Translations under genes and position numbers: made by a program
Shown: in pieces, positions 40,145-49,115 of the stretch
Position numbering within the stretch: position 1 is the stretch's first letter
Layout of the letters: each line of letters begins with the position of its first letter
Assembly: GCA_910589385.1 (NCBI GenBank)
Contig: CAJUTU010000001.1
Coordinates: 62,001-126,000, forward strand
Source: an uncultured Lachnospiraceae bacterium
Lineage (GTDB): Bacteria > Bacillota > Clostridia > Lachnospirales > Lachnospiraceae
Length of the DNA stretch: 64,000 nucleotides
Reading direction: 5' to 3'
The notes under the pieces: model-generated
Told to the model about the DNA's origin: nothing
The model's input: the letters and a program-made list of their open reading frames with translations, nothing else
The model's database searches: none

Positions 40145-41905
40145 ATGGCTTTTGATGGAATCGTCGTGGCAAACCTGGTTCACGAATTACAAGAACAACT
40201 GATAAATGGAAGAATTGCAAAAATCGCGCAGCCCGAAACAGACGAACTTTTACTTACGATCAAAACTCCTTCTGGACAAAAGCGCCTCTACCTTTCGGCA
40301 AGCGCATCACTTCCGCTGGTCTACCTGACCGAATCCAATAAACCCAGTCCCATGACTGCTCCCAATTTCTGTATGCTCCTGCGCAAGCATATCGCAAATG
40401 GACGGATAATAGACATTTACCAGCCTAAACTGGAGCGGATCATCCATTTTACTATTGAGCATCTTGACGAAATGGGGGATTTGTGCCGCAAAGACCTAAT
40501 CGTAGAGATCATGGGCAAGCACAGCAATATTATCTTCTGTACTGAAGAAGGCTCTGTCATAGACAGTATCAAGCATGTCTCCGCCCAGATGAGTTCTGTC
40601 CGTGAGGTGCTTCCCGGACGACAATATTTCATTCCAGATACCATGGACAAGCACGACCCTCTATCCGTTAGCTTTGAAGTCTTTTTTCAGACGCTTACAA
40701 GAAAACCAATGCCTCTGTCCAAAGCAATCTACACCAGCTTCACCGGTGTCAGCCCGGTCACGGCAGAAGAAATCTGCTCTATTTCTGGGGTAGATTCTTC
40801 CCTCCCCCCGAATGCCTTGTCTGAAGATGTCCTACGGCATGTTTACAACCAGTTTGACATTTATTTTTCTGCCGTAAAGGAAGAAAAGTTCTCCCCCGCC
40901 ATCTATTATGAGGGAAAAGAACCAAAGGAATTTTCCTCCCTGCCGCTGACCCATCTGTTTGGCAATGCCGCAGAAGGCACAAAAGGATATCACTATACAC
41001 AATTTACATCTATTTCCCAGGTGCTGGAGACCTACTATGCCCTAAAAAATACCCTGACCCGTATCCGGCAGAAATCCACGGATCTACGGCATATTATCCA
41101 GACCGCCCTGGAACGGAATCGTAAAAAATACGACTTGCAGCTTAGACAACTGAAAGATACAGAAAACCGCGAAAAATTCAAAGTCTATGGAGAGCTGATC
41201 AATACTTATGGATACAATCTGGAAGAGGGTTCTAGAAAACTGGAAGCCCTAAACTATTACAATAATGAAATGGTCTCGATTCCTCTGGATGCAGCCAAGA
41301 CGCCGCGGGAAAATGCACAGCGTTATTTTGAAAAATATAATAAGCAAAAAAGGACTTACGAAGCGCTATCCCATTTTATCCAGGAAACCCAGGAAGAGAT
41401 TACTTATCTGGAATCCATCCGCACTTCCCTGGATATTGCCATGAACGAGGATGACCTTGCCGGAATCAAGGAAGAGTTGATCGCCTCCGGCTATATGCGG
41501 CGTAAATTTACGAAGAGAAAAGTGAAGATAAAAAACGATCCTCTGCATTATATCTCCAGCGAAGGATATCACATGTATGTAGGAAAAAATAATTTTCAGA
41601 ACGACCAGCTGACCTTTACATTTGCCACAGGAAATGACTGGTGGTTCCATGTAAAGCAGGCACCGGGCTCACACGTGATCGTCAAGACCAACGGGGAAGA
41701 GCTTCCGGACCGCACTTTCGAAGAAGCCGGACGGCTGGCTGCGTACTATTCCAGTATGCGCGGAGTAGAAAAAGTGGAGATTGACTATGTAGAAAAAAAA
41801 CATGTGAAAAAGCCAAAAGGAGGAAAGCCTGGCTTTGTCGTATATTATACGAATTATTCTCTGGTTATCGACAGCGACATCAGCGAAATACAGCAGATAC
41901 TGTAA
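40145..41905 (+). CDS. rqcH: RqcH/NFACT-family ribosome quality control protein
   Basis: A 586-residue NFACT protein, the bacterial Rqc2 homologue that adds alanine tails to nascent chains on stalled 50S subunits. Domains: NFACT-N (MAFDGIVVANLVHELQ onward), two helix-hairpin-helix motifs near residues 180-210, a long coiled coil (about 280-430) and the C-terminal NFACT-R domain (DWWFHVKQAPGSHVIVKT). At the site of the conserved Asp-Arg pair of RqcH (D97/R98 in B. subtilis) this protein appears to have Glu-Arg (PKLERIIHF). The ATG at 40145 has GAGG upstream; an extension to 40046 is not conserved. Confidence 0.93.
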   Translation: MAFDGIVVANLVHELQEQLINGRIAKIAQPETDELLLTIKTPSGQKRLYLSASASLPLVYLTESNKPSPMTAPNFCMLLRKHIANGRIIDIYQPKLERIIHFTIEHLDEMGDLCRKDLIVEIMGKHSNIIFCTEEGSVIDSIKHVSAQMSSVREVLPGRQYFIPDTMDKHDPLSVSFEVFFQTLTRKPMPLSKAIYTSFTGVSPVTAEEICSISGVDSSLPPNALSEDVLRHVYNQFDIYFSAVKEEKFSPAIYYEGKEPKEFSSLPLTHLFGNAAEGTKGYHYTQFTSISQVLETYYALKNTLTRIRQKSTDLRHIIQTALERNRKKYDLQLRQLKDTENREKFKVYGELINTYGYNLEEGSRKLEALNYYNNEMVSIPLDAAKTPRENAQRYFEKYNKQKRTYEALSHFIQETQEEITYLESIRTSLDIAMNEDDLAGIKEELIASGYMRRKFTKRKVKIKNDPLHYISSEGYHMYVGKNNFQNDQLTFTFATGNDWWFHVKQAPGSHVIVKTNGEELPDRTFEEAGRLAAYYSSMRGVEKVEIDYVEKKHVKKPKGGKPGFVVYYTNYSLVIDSDISEIQQIL

Positions 41906-41957
41906 GAAACGCCTATATTTCAAGGCTTTATAAAGATTTCAGAACGTTTCTCCAGCA

Positions 41958-41994
41958 ATACAGAAAACCTTCCGCTGGCTGCTTTTCTGCATAC
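41958..41994. repeat. 37-base palindromic repeat, copy 2
   Basis: Begins ATACAGAAAACC and ends CTTTTCTGCATAC, differing from copy 1 at only three positions. It lies after rqcH, just before the shared terminator. Confidence 0.7.
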
Positions 41995-41995
41995 A

Positions 41996-42054
41996 AAAAC
42001 TGCATTGCATAAACTCTGGTTATCCATCATCCAATGTTTATACAATGCAGTTTT
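41996..42054. terminator. Bidirectional terminator between rqcH and the lipoprotein gene
   Basis: A 12-base perfect stem (AAAACTGCATTG / CAATGCAGTTTT) extended inward by ATAAAC/GTTTAT. Both ends provide T-rich tails. It serves the convergent rqcH and pheA-side operons. Confidence 0.8.
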
Positions 42055-42927
42055 CTATTGACCAAGCATACCTTCCTCTTCTTCTGTCGGTGCCTGCATG
42101 ATCCCTGTTACTGCTTTTACTTCCTCCGGCACTGCAATCGGCTCAACCTCCCCATATCTGCTAAAGTCCAGCTTAATACTATAGGAGTTCACATTTGTTG
42201 TTTTATCAAACTCGTCATAAAGACTATTCATGACATTTGACATATCCACTACAATCCGGGCCGGGAGCATTTCTTCTTTATATACATTAAATGTAATCGG
42301 AATCATCAGCTCCGAGATTGCATCCTCATCCGGCAGTTTTACAAGCCCAAATGCGTTCAGCATCTCACTGCCAAGCAGTGCTTTCAGATTTTCTCCTGTT
42401 ACATCTCCATACATCTGATAACATTCCTGCCCGTCAACGACAACAGTTTCATCTGCAATCCGAAAATCTGCAACGGAATCCGCCATCTCTGAAAAAAGGC
42501 TGTTATCAAATGTAATGCTTGAACCCTTTGTATTCTCTAAGACCTCTTTGCTCCAATTCCCATCTAGGCTGCTATATGTCACACGCCGCCCAGATTCAAT
42601 CAACTGATAAATTTCCAGCACACTGTCAAGCTCTGCCCCACGCATTTTCAAATGTGCAGTCCCCTTGGCATGACCCGCTTTCGGATCCATGGTGCTCTCC
42701 ATATCAATATCCATAGAAACCGCTGTTGTATACAATACATCTTCCAGTTCGATATCCAGCCTCACTGTATTTGCAAAGGAGGTAATATCAGACATATTCT
42801 CCGATACTGCTGTAATCAGTTTTTTTGGTGTCAGTTTCTCACTGCACGCTGTAAGTATACACATACACAATATCAGTATCCCGAAACATCCGATCTGTTT
42901 CCATGCAGCCTTCCCTCTCTGAGCCAT
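42055..42927 (-). CDS. DUF6612-like lipoprotein
   Basis: A 290-residue predicted lipoprotein: signal segment GCFGILILCMCILTAC with lipobox, then a soluble domain with repeated beta-strand patterns (TSFANTVRLDIELEDVLY, GHAKGTAHLKMRGAEL, ECYQMYGDVTGENL). The pattern resembles the LolA/LppX-like fold of DUF6612 proteins common in Firmicutes; function unknown. It is encoded 28 bases after the DUF815 ATPase gene in the same direction. Confidence 0.8.
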   Translation of the reverse strand: MAQRGKAAWKQIGCFGILILCMCILTACSEKLTPKKLITAVSENMSDITSFANTVRLDIELEDVLYTTAVSMDIDMESTMDPKAGHAKGTAHLKMRGAELDSVLEIYQLIESGRRVTYSSLDGNWSKEVLENTKGSSITFDNSLFSEMADSVADFRIADETVVVDGQECYQMYGDVTGENLKALLGSEMLNAFGLVKLPDEDAISELMIPITFNVYKEEMLPARIVVDMSNVMNSLYDEFDKTTNVNSYSIKLDFSRYGEVEPIAVPEEVKAVTGIMQAPTEEEEGMLGQ

Positions 42928-42955
42928 TTTCTTTTGTATCCTTTCGCATATTTTA

Positions 42956-44251
42956 CTATAGGCGGGTTCCCAGCAGATAATCTATAAACTGCTGTGCAGT
43001 CCTTCCCGACAGCCCCCCATGGTTCAGTTCCCATTTATTTGCCTCCAAAAGCAGCGTCTCCTCTGGCATGTCAATCCCATTTGCCTTTGCCAGTGTCGTG
43101 ACAATATGCTGAAATTCCTTTTTGTCAGGAGAGCCAAAATAAATAGTCACACCAAATCTTGCCACTAAAGACAATTTTTCCTGTACCGTATCATTCGTAT
43201 GCAGTTCTTCATCGCGGTCCGCTTTATCTTTAAAAGTTTCCCTGATCAGGTGCCGCCGGTTAGAGGTCGCATAAATCAGCACATTATCCGGTTTTTTCTC
43301 CAGGCCGCCCTCGATGACTGCTTTCAGATATTTATACTCAATCTCAAACTCCTCAAATGACAGGTCGTCCATATAGATAATAAACTTATAGTTGCGGTTC
43401 TTAATCTGTGCGATGACATCATTCAGATCACGGAACTGATGCTTGTACACCTCTATCATACGGAGCCCTTGTCCATAATACATATTCAGGATTGCCTTGA
43501 TGGAAGAAGATTTTCCGGTTCCGGCATCCCCATAGAGCAGGCAGTTATTCGCCTTCCGTCCTTCTACAAATGCTTCCGTATTATCGATCAGCTTTTTTTT
43601 GGCAATCTCATATCCAACTAAATCATCCAGATGGACATGAGCTATATTTGTGATCGGAACAATCTGTGCTCCCTCCCCCTCTGGATGCTCGACGCGGAAT
43701 GCCTTATGAAGCCCCAGCTTTCCTACTCCGAATTCCTGATAAAACCGGGTCAGGCAGTCTTTAAATTCCCGCACACTCTCCGCCTCGCCTAAAGATTGGC
43801 TAAGCATACAGATACGGTCACGAATCCGCTTATTAAACATCTTACTGCCGGCATTCACATTCTGGAAGTTTTGCAGCACAGAAAAACTGCCTGCACACAG
43901 AACTTCCTCCATAGGGCGGAAATCATAATCAAATAATTCCTTCATCACTTCAAAGTCATGCAGCACAATCTGATTAATACTCCCTTCCACCTCTCCCACA
44001 ATCTCGCAGGATGTACTATATGCATTTTCATCACTGGCAAGCAGAAAAGTCAGGTATGTGTGCCATAGATTTCCTTCAAACCCATAGCTGACAGAAAGCT
44101 CCAATAATTCATTGACACATTCAAATAAAAGACTCCTCAAATCATCTTCATTGTAATATTCATTATCATAATTTTCCATCAAAAAGGTCATGTCCTGAAG
44201 GATATCCCCGTATTCCATATTTTTATAGAGCATCAATTCATTTGTGCGCAT
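42956..44251 (-). CDS. DUF815-type AAA ATPase
   Basis: A 431-residue predicted ATPase. Residues 1-200 are helical with no motif; then come LDDLVGYEIAKKKLIDNT, Walker A (LLYGDAGTGKSSSIKA), Walker B (KFIIYMDDLSFEE), sensor 1 (VLIYATSNRRHLI) and the arginine-rich KDKADRDEELHTND. This matches DUF815, an AAA group of unknown role. AAGGA precedes the ATG; pheA ends 20 bases upstream, so they may be co-transcribed. Confidence 0.87.
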   Translation of the reverse strand: MRTNELMLYKNMEYGDILQDMTFLMENYDNEYYNEDDLRSLLFECVNELLELSVSYGFEGNLWHTYLTFLLASDENAYSTSCEIVGEVEGSINQIVLHDFEVMKELFDYDFRPMEEVLCAGSFSVLQNFQNVNAGSKMFNKRIRDRICMLSQSLGEAESVREFKDCLTRFYQEFGVGKLGLHKAFRVEHPEGEGAQIVPITNIAHVHLDDLVGYEIAKKKLIDNTEAFVEGRKANNCLLYGDAGTGKSSSIKAILNMYYGQGLRMIEVYKHQFRDLNDVIAQIKNRNYKFIIYMDDLSFEEFEIEYKYLKAVIEGGLEKKPDNVLIYATSNRRHLIRETFKDKADRDEELHTNDTVQEKLSLVARFGVTIYFGSPDKKEFQHIVTTLAKANGIDMPEETLLLEANKWELNHGGLSGRTAQQFIDYLLGTRL

Positions 44252-44271
44252 AGTTTTCTTCCTTATGATTA

Positions 44272-45402
44272 TTAGTAATTTCCTAAAATTTTTAAATTAA
44301 TTGCTTCTTCACGTAGTCCACGGATCGTATTTTTTACGGCCGGTTCCCCCATATTACCGTCAAAATCTACGAAGAACCGGTATTCCCAATTCTTTCCTTC
44401 CACCGGACGGGATTCAATTTTTGACATATTCAAGTCATTATATATAAAATGTGACAATAGCCGATACAGCGAGCCGCTCTTGTGAGGCACTTCAAAGCAA
44501 ATACTGATTTTCGAAGCATCCTTTAAAAATACCTTTTGGTTTGTCACCACAATAAACCGGGTCGAGTTATTGTCATCATCATTGATATCCTCCACCAGCA
44601 CGGAAAGCCCGTGTACCTGGGCTGCATATGCACTGCACACTGCTGCCTGGGTGGTATCCTTATCTTCCACGATTTTCTTTGCCGCAACCGCTGTATTCAC
44701 CACGCTGATCTGCTGCCAGTCTGCATGTTCATCTAAAAAGTGTGTAGTCTGCATCAATGCTTCCGCCTTAGAATATACTCGTTTGATCCCATCCAGATCT
44801 GTTCCAGGCAATCCTGCCAACGTATGTTTCACCGGAAGAATAGTCTCACCTACTATATAATTTTCAAATTCGACCAGAAGGTCATAGACCTCCGCCACAG
44901 CTCCTGCGGAAGAATTATCTATCGGCAGCACGGCATAATCGGCTGCTCCGTCCTCAATCGCTTCCATAGCCTCACGGAATGTACGCACATGGAAACCATT
45001 GCAGTTCTCTCCAAAAAAGCGATGCATGGCCGCCTGGCTGTAAGCCCCTTCCACTCCCTGGAATACGACTCTCGCCGTCTCCTTCTCCAGAGAATCGATC
45101 TGTATGAAAGGCAGTCTTCCCAATGCTCCCGCTTCCACCATCTGCTGATACTGCAGCTTCCGGCTCATAGACATCATCTGCTCATATAACTCCTGAATTC
45201 CCTTTTTATTAAATTCATTCGTTGCCTTCGATGCCACATCTGCCAGCTTATTGCGCTCCCGCTGCCGGTCCAGCACTTTTGCCCAGGAGTTTACTTTATA
45301 CTCTCCTACTTCCCTGCAGACATCCATCCGTTCTTCATAGAGCCTGACAATCTGCTCATCAATCTCATCCAACCGTACTCTTAGTTCTTCCAGTGTAGCC
45401 AT
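44272..45402 (-). CDS. pheA: Bifunctional chorismate mutase/prephenate dehydratase (P-protein)
   Basis: Converts chorismate to prephenate and then to phenylpyruvate in phenylalanine synthesis. The 376-residue protein has an AroQ chorismate mutase domain (residues 1-90, LEELRVRLDEIDEQIVRLYEER), a prephenate dehydratase domain (VVFQGVEGAYSQAAMHRFFG; DNSSAGAV; a Thr-Arg-Phe triad in NSTRFIVVTN) and a C-terminal ACT domain (FEVPHKSGSLYRLLSHF, ESRPVEGKNWEYRFFVDF) for phenylalanine feedback. The ATG at 45402 follows AAAGGAG. Confidence 0.95.
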   Translation of the reverse strand: MATLEELRVRLDEIDEQIVRLYEERMDVCREVGEYKVNSWAKVLDRQRERNKLADVASKATNEFNKKGIQELYEQMMSMSRKLQYQQMVEAGALGRLPFIQIDSLEKETARVVFQGVEGAYSQAAMHRFFGENCNGFHVRTFREAMEAIEDGAADYAVLPIDNSSAGAVAEVYDLLVEFENYIVGETILPVKHTLAGLPGTDLDGIKRVYSKAEALMQTTHFLDEHADWQQISVVNTAVAAKKIVEDKDTTQAAVCSAYAAQVHGLSVLVEDINDDDNNSTRFIVVTNQKVFLKDASKISICFEVPHKSGSLYRLLSHFIYNDLNMSKIESRPVEGKNWEYRFFVDFDGNMGEPAVKNTIRGLREEAINLKILGNY

Positions 45403-45433
45403 AGTATTTTCTCCTTTAATCTCCATTCTCACT

Positions 45434-45462
45434 AGTATAATATATTTTTAGTGGAAAATCCA
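45434..45462 (-). promoter_or_regulatory. Probable pheA promoter
   Basis: Minus-strand TGGATT, 17 bases, TATACT. The -35 box lies in a small perfect hairpin (GTGGA/TCCAC). Confidence 0.45.
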
Positions 45463-45490
45463 CAAAAAAGTATAACGATTCAAATTTTTG

Positions 45491-45519
45491 TTGACAAAGG
45501 TAAAATTATAAGATATTGT
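45491..45519 (+). promoter_or_regulatory. Promoter upstream of the pyrBI leader
   Basis: TTGACA, 17 bases, TATTGT. Transcription from here would give a leader of about 380 bases before pyrB. Most of the 505-base gap 45403-45907 is this leader, including the ORF at 45552-45824. Confidence 0.6.
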
Positions 45520-45551
45520 AGGTAGAAGGATTTACGTTCAGGAGGCAGGAA

Positions 45552-45824
45552 ATGAGAGCAGCATATTTGAAAACCCGAGAGAATATCCGAAGGCATAAGC
45601 CGAAATCTTTCTTTCATTTTATAGTTGTTTCTATTTTTTCCATATTGTCTGTTCCTTATTCCGGGCATACCATTCCCCATTCATTCCGTTTATTTCAATT
45701 GAGATTTTTTCTATTTCCGCAAAACAGTGGATCAGTCTTATATGATCACATATATATCTGGCAGCAGAACTTTCAATTTCCAAGACCACCACAACTACAA
45801 CAGATAATATATAACAGCCAGTAG
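45552..45824 (+). CDS. Possible pyrBI leader ORF (uncharacterised)
   Basis: A 90-codon frame with GGAGG six bases before its ATG and a promoter 33 bases further up. The product would start with a basic stretch (MRAAYLKTRENIRRHKPKSF) and continue with a hydrophobic, U-rich-encoded segment (FHFIVVSIFSILSV). I recognise no family. A translated leader with U-rich codons in front of pyrBI recalls UTP-sensitive attenuation in E. coli, but I do not see a convincing terminator hairpin after it. It could also be non-coding leader RNA. Confidence 0.3.
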   Translation: MRAAYLKTRENIRRHKPKSFFHFIVVSIFSILSVPYSGHTIPHSFRLFQLRFFLFPQNSGSVLYDHIYIWQQNFQFPRPPQLQQIIYNSQ

Positions 45825-45907
45825 CCAAAACCGAACTTTTTTATTTTCGGAATGGTTCCTATATAGTAACACAAAGTAATTATACAAACCAGAAGGAGGT
45901 ACTTTTT

Positions 45908-46828
45908 ATGAGACACTTGATGAGTCCCTTGGATTTCTCTGTCGAAGAGCTGGACACACTTTTATCACTGGCGCAGGATATTGAGGCACATCCTGAAAAA
46001 TATGCACATGCATGTGCTGGCAAAAAGCTTGCCACCTTATTCTATGAGCCAAGCACACGTACACGTCTGAGCCATGAGGCTGCTATGCTAAATTTAGGCG
46101 GAAGTATTATGGGATTTTCTACCGCGGATTCCAGTTCTGCAACAAAAGGCGAAAGCGTTTCTGATACGATACGGACTGTTTCCTGCTACGCAGATATCTG
46201 TGCCATGAGACATCCAAAGGAAGGCGCGCCTATGGTGGCCTGCGAGCACTCCCGTATCCCAGTCATCAATGCCGGGGATGGCGGACATCAGCATCCGACC
46301 CAGACATTGACAGACCTTCTGACTATTAAAAATCTGAAAGGCCGTCTGGACAATATGACGATCGGCCTTTGCGGAGATTTGAAGTTCGGCCGTACCGTGC
46401 ATTCACTCATCCACGCCCTTGTCCGTTATAGCGGCATCAAGTTCGTCCTGATCTCTCCAGAGGAATTAAGGCTTCCCGATTATATGCGTCTGGACGTATT
46501 GGATAAGAAGAATGTCCCTTACAAAGAGGTCGTGCGCCTGGAAGATGCTTTACCCGAACTGGATATCCTGTATATGACTCGTGTACAGAAAGAGCGCTTC
46601 TTTAACGAAGAAGATTATGTACGCATGAAGGATTTCTATATTCTGGACAGAAAAAAAATGAAATCAGCTCCACAGGATATGCAGGTGCTCCATCCGCTCC
46701 CTAGAGTAAATGAGATTGCAGTGGAGGTGGACGAGGATCCCCGGGCCGCATATTTCAAGCAGGTCCAATACGGTGTCTATGTACGCATGGCTCTGATCTT
46801 GACCCTCTTAGATATCCATGTAGACTGA
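45908..46828 (+). CDS. pyrB: Aspartate carbamoyltransferase, catalytic subunit
   Basis: Forms carbamoyl-aspartate from carbamoyl phosphate and aspartate, the first committed pyrimidine step. The 306-residue chain has the carbamoyl phosphate motif FYEPSTRTRLSHEAA and the HQHPTQTLTDL motif. AAGGAGG lies before the ATG. A regulatory subunit gene follows after 138 bases, so the holoenzyme should be the allosteric pyrBI type. Confidence 0.97.
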   Translation: MRHLMSPLDFSVEELDTLLSLAQDIEAHPEKYAHACAGKKLATLFYEPSTRTRLSHEAAMLNLGGSIMGFSTADSSSATKGESVSDTIRTVSCYADICAMRHPKEGAPMVACEHSRIPVINAGDGGHQHPTQTLTDLLTIKNLKGRLDNMTIGLCGDLKFGRTVHSLIHALVRYSGIKFVLISPEELRLPDYMRLDVLDKKNVPYKEVVRLEDALPELDILYMTRVQKERFFNEEDYVRMKDFYILDRKKMKSAPQDMQVLHPLPRVNEIAVEVDEDPRAAYFKQVQYGVYVRMALILTLLDIHVD

Positions 46829-46966
46829 TTCCCGATAATATACCGGAACTATCGTTATCTTGTTTCTTGTATATGACAAACTGCCAATTTACTGAGACTG
46901 GCAATCCATATAACTGTTTTTGTAACATTCTAATTGATGAAATATTTTAAAAGAAAGAGGCTGCAC

Positions 46967-47410
46967 ATGGTAAAGAATATGTTAAATGTCGGAAAACTCT
47001 CTGAAGGATTTGTATTAGATCATATCGAAGCTGGTAAAAGTATGGAAATCTACAAATACCTGCATTTGGATAAGCTGGACTGCTGCGTTGCCATCATTAA
47101 AAATGCAAAGAGCAGCAAAATGGGAAAAAAAGATATTATAAAAATTGAATGCCCAATTGATTTTATGGATCTTGACATTCTTGGATTCATTGACCACAAT
47201 ATTACCGTCAATATCATCCAGAATGAGCAGATTGTAGAGAAAAAACTGCTCAAACTTCCGAAAAAGATAACCAATGTCCTCCGCTGTAAAAATCCACGTT
47301 GTATTACATCTATTGAACAGGGATTGGATCATGTTTTCATCCTGACTGATGAAGAAAAACAAATCTACCGCTGCAAATACTGTGAAGAAAAGCATCGCGG
47401 CAGAAAATAA
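46967..47410 (+). CDS. pyrI: Aspartate carbamoyltransferase, regulatory subunit
   Basis: A 147-residue subunit that binds nucleotides and transmits feedback inhibition to PyrB. The zinc site is complete: CKNPRC, then CKYC near the C-terminus. The nucleotide-binding domain begins MVKNMLNVGKLSEGFVLDHI. The ATG at 46967 has AGAGG six bases upstream; in-frame starts at 46934 and 46937 add a basic tail and lack a ribosome-binding site. Confidence 0.95.
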   Translation: MVKNMLNVGKLSEGFVLDHIEAGKSMEIYKYLHLDKLDCCVAIIKNAKSSKMGKKDIIKIECPIDFMDLDILGFIDHNITVNIIQNEQIVEKKLLKLPKKITNVLRCKNPRCITSIEQGLDHVFILTDEEKQIYRCKYCEEKHRGRK

Positions 47411-47441
47411 AGTACCAGGTGAAATATAAAATCACATATAC

Positions 47442-47488
47442 AATGCCGGATTGGCTCTTTTTCATGATCCAATCCGGCATTTCTTTTT
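47442..47488 (+). terminator. Terminator after pyrI
   Basis: A perfect 13-base stem (AATGCCGGATTGG / CCAATCCGGCATT) followed by TTCTTTTTCC. It may also serve the convergent rnpB transcript. Confidence 0.9.
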
Positions 47489-47540
47489 CCTATCCTCTAA
47501 GCAGGATACAATGCTGCTTACAGCAAATTTTAAACTGATC

Positions 47541-47950
47541 AAGCAAGACGATAAGCCGGGTTATGTCGTTAGACAATCATCTATCTAGGCCCGGCGTCGC
47601 CGCCGGGCTCAAGCGACCTACCTAAAGCGTGACGGGCCGCCACATTGCTTTTTTCCGGTCTTGCTTCGGATGGGGTTTACATGTGCCCTCCCTGTTACCA
47701 GGGAGGCGGTAGTCTCTTACACTGCCTTTCCAACCTTACCGCAGTCTGTCTGCTGCACTCCTGCACTTCCACATCATGCTTACAGTCTAAATATCTGTCC
47801 TGATACTTTATAAGATGCGGCGGTTTATTTCTGTTGCACTGGCCTTAGAGTCACCTCCACCGGACGTTATCCGGCATCCTGCCCTATGAAGCCCGGACTT
47901 TCCTCGTCTGCCGCCTTTCGGCATCCGCAGCCGCGATTGTCTGTCTTACT
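47541..47950 (-). ncRNA. rnpB: RNase P RNA, bacterial type A
   Basis: The catalytic RNA that trims tRNA 5' ends. On the minus strand the universally conserved parts are present in order: GAGGAAAGTCCGGGC near the 5' end, GTGACTCTAAGGCC, ACAGAAATAAACCGCC, a GGTAAGG core segment in the middle and AACCCGGCTTATCG at the 3' end, with AAGAC/GTCTT closing P1. Length is about 410 bases. A strong promoter lies directly upstream at 47965-47993. Confidence 0.95.
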
Positions 47951-47964
47951 TAATACAGTTTTAA

Positions 47965-47993
47965 ATTATACTATGTATTTTTAAAGATGTCCA
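47965..47993 (-). promoter_or_regulatory. Promoter of rnpB
   Basis: Minus-strand TGGACA, 17 bases, TATAAT, ending about 15 bases before the RNA 5' end. Confidence 0.7.
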
Positions 47994-48000
47994 TCCTTTT

Positions 48001-48480
48001 TTACAGTTCCAGGCCTTCGTCTGTCAAAAGCCCGTCTCCGTCCGCAGCAGTGGTAGCCAGTTCATCGCACCGCTCATTTTGTGGATGCCCCGCATGTCCC
48101 TTGATCCAGTGAAAGACCACCTCATGCTCTTTCTTTGCCTCTAAAAGCCGTTTCCAGAGATCCACATTTTTTACCTGCTCGTTTTTTCCCCGTTTCCAGC
48201 CTTTTTTAATCCAGCCCTCAACCCAGTGCTGGTTAAATGCGTTTACTACATACTGTGAATCCGAATACACTTCCACGCGGCAAGGACGGTTCAAGGCTTC
48301 CAAACCGACAATCACCGCCATCATCTCCATCCGGTTATTCGTGGTCTTTTTATAACCCTGAGAGATTTCCTTTGTATGCAGCTCCCCCTTAGAATCCACA
48401 TATTCTAACACTGCACCATAACCTCCCGGCCCATCCGGATTCCCACGGGCCGAGCCATCCGTATATAGCTTTACCTGCAT
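48001..48480 (-). CDS. rnhA: Ribonuclease HI
   Basis: Cleaves RNA in RNA-DNA hybrids. A 159-residue type 1 enzyme with LYTDGSARGNPDGPGGYGA at the start, the catalytic Glu in NNRMEMMAVI, Asp in VYSDSQYVVNAF, KGHAGHPQNERCDELA near the end. The ATG at 48480 has AAAGGA upstream. Confidence 0.95.
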   Translation of the reverse strand: MQVKLYTDGSARGNPDGPGGYGAVLEYVDSKGELHTKEISQGYKKTTNNRMEMMAVIVGLEALNRPCRVEVYSDSQYVVNAFNQHWVEGWIKKGWKRGKNEQVKNVDLWKRLLEAKKEHEVVFHWIKGHAGHPQNERCDELATTAADGDGLLTDEGLEL

Positions 48481-48541
48481 TGTCTTATTTCCTTTCCATA
48501 ATATTTCCATGATACTTTGACATTGACCTGAATGTCAAACT

Positions 48542-49003
48542 TCATGCATTTAACAGCTCTACTGTCTGCATCAGCTCAGGCAGGATATACTCTACCCCTT
48601 CTTTTGCAAGCTTCACACTGTCCGGCAGATTTACAATCACTGTCTTATTACGGATGCCTGCTGCCGACCGGTCCAAAATCACCTTTTTAGAATATCGGAC
48701 ATTATATGCACGAACCGCCTCCGGTATGCCGGGAAGCAGTCGTTCCACGGCTTCCGCCAGGGCATCTGGGGCACAGCTCCTCTTTGATGGCCCAGTGGAA
48801 CCCACCGTCAAGATCACCTGTATGGTTCCTGCATCTGCTAACTGCCTCAGCACTCCTTCCACTATGATCTTATCGTCTGGGAGCGCTCCTGCCTTTGCTT
48901 CAAATCCCATCTGTTCCACTACACGTTTTACTGCCGCACCCGCTGGACTGACTTTCTTTGCCTTGTAAGCCCCTTTACCGATCGTAAATACTGCTGCCTT
49001 CAT
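48542..49003 (-). CDS. MoaB/MogA-like domain protein
   Basis: A 153-residue protein with the MoCF-binding fold used in molybdopterin adenylylation. Typical elements: LTVGSTGPSKRSCAPDA (usually TTGGTG), PEAVRAYNVRYSKKVILDRS and GIRNKTVIVNLPDS. Here the usual TGGTG loop reads VGSTGPSKR, a variant. No other molybdenum cofactor gene is nearby in the window, so the physiological role is uncertain. Confidence 0.78.
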   Translation of the reverse strand: MKAAVFTIGKGAYKAKKVSPAGAAVKRVVEQMGFEAKAGALPDDKIIVEGVLRQLADAGTIQVILTVGSTGPSKRSCAPDALAEAVERLLPGIPEAVRAYNVRYSKKVILDRSAAGIRNKTVIVNLPDSVKLAKEGVEYILPELMQTVELLNA

Positions 49004-49115
49004 TCTATCCTATCCCCTTTCTTCTATGATGATTGCCCTTGAAACATGGTACTGCTGCTTCAACTACAGGGAACTTTATAAAAGAATGAAGAAACAGAAG
49101 CAAGGCAGAACTCTT

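Noticed and set aside
45631..45828. A minus-strand frame with a Val-rich segment in the pyrBI leader
   Set aside because: It would start with TTG without a ribosome-binding site and runs against the likely leader transcript.
46829..46966. An attenuator between pyrB and pyrI
   Set aside because: TGCCA/TGGCA and TATATG/CATATA arms form only a weak structure and the T-run is not directly adjacent, so I do not call it a terminator.
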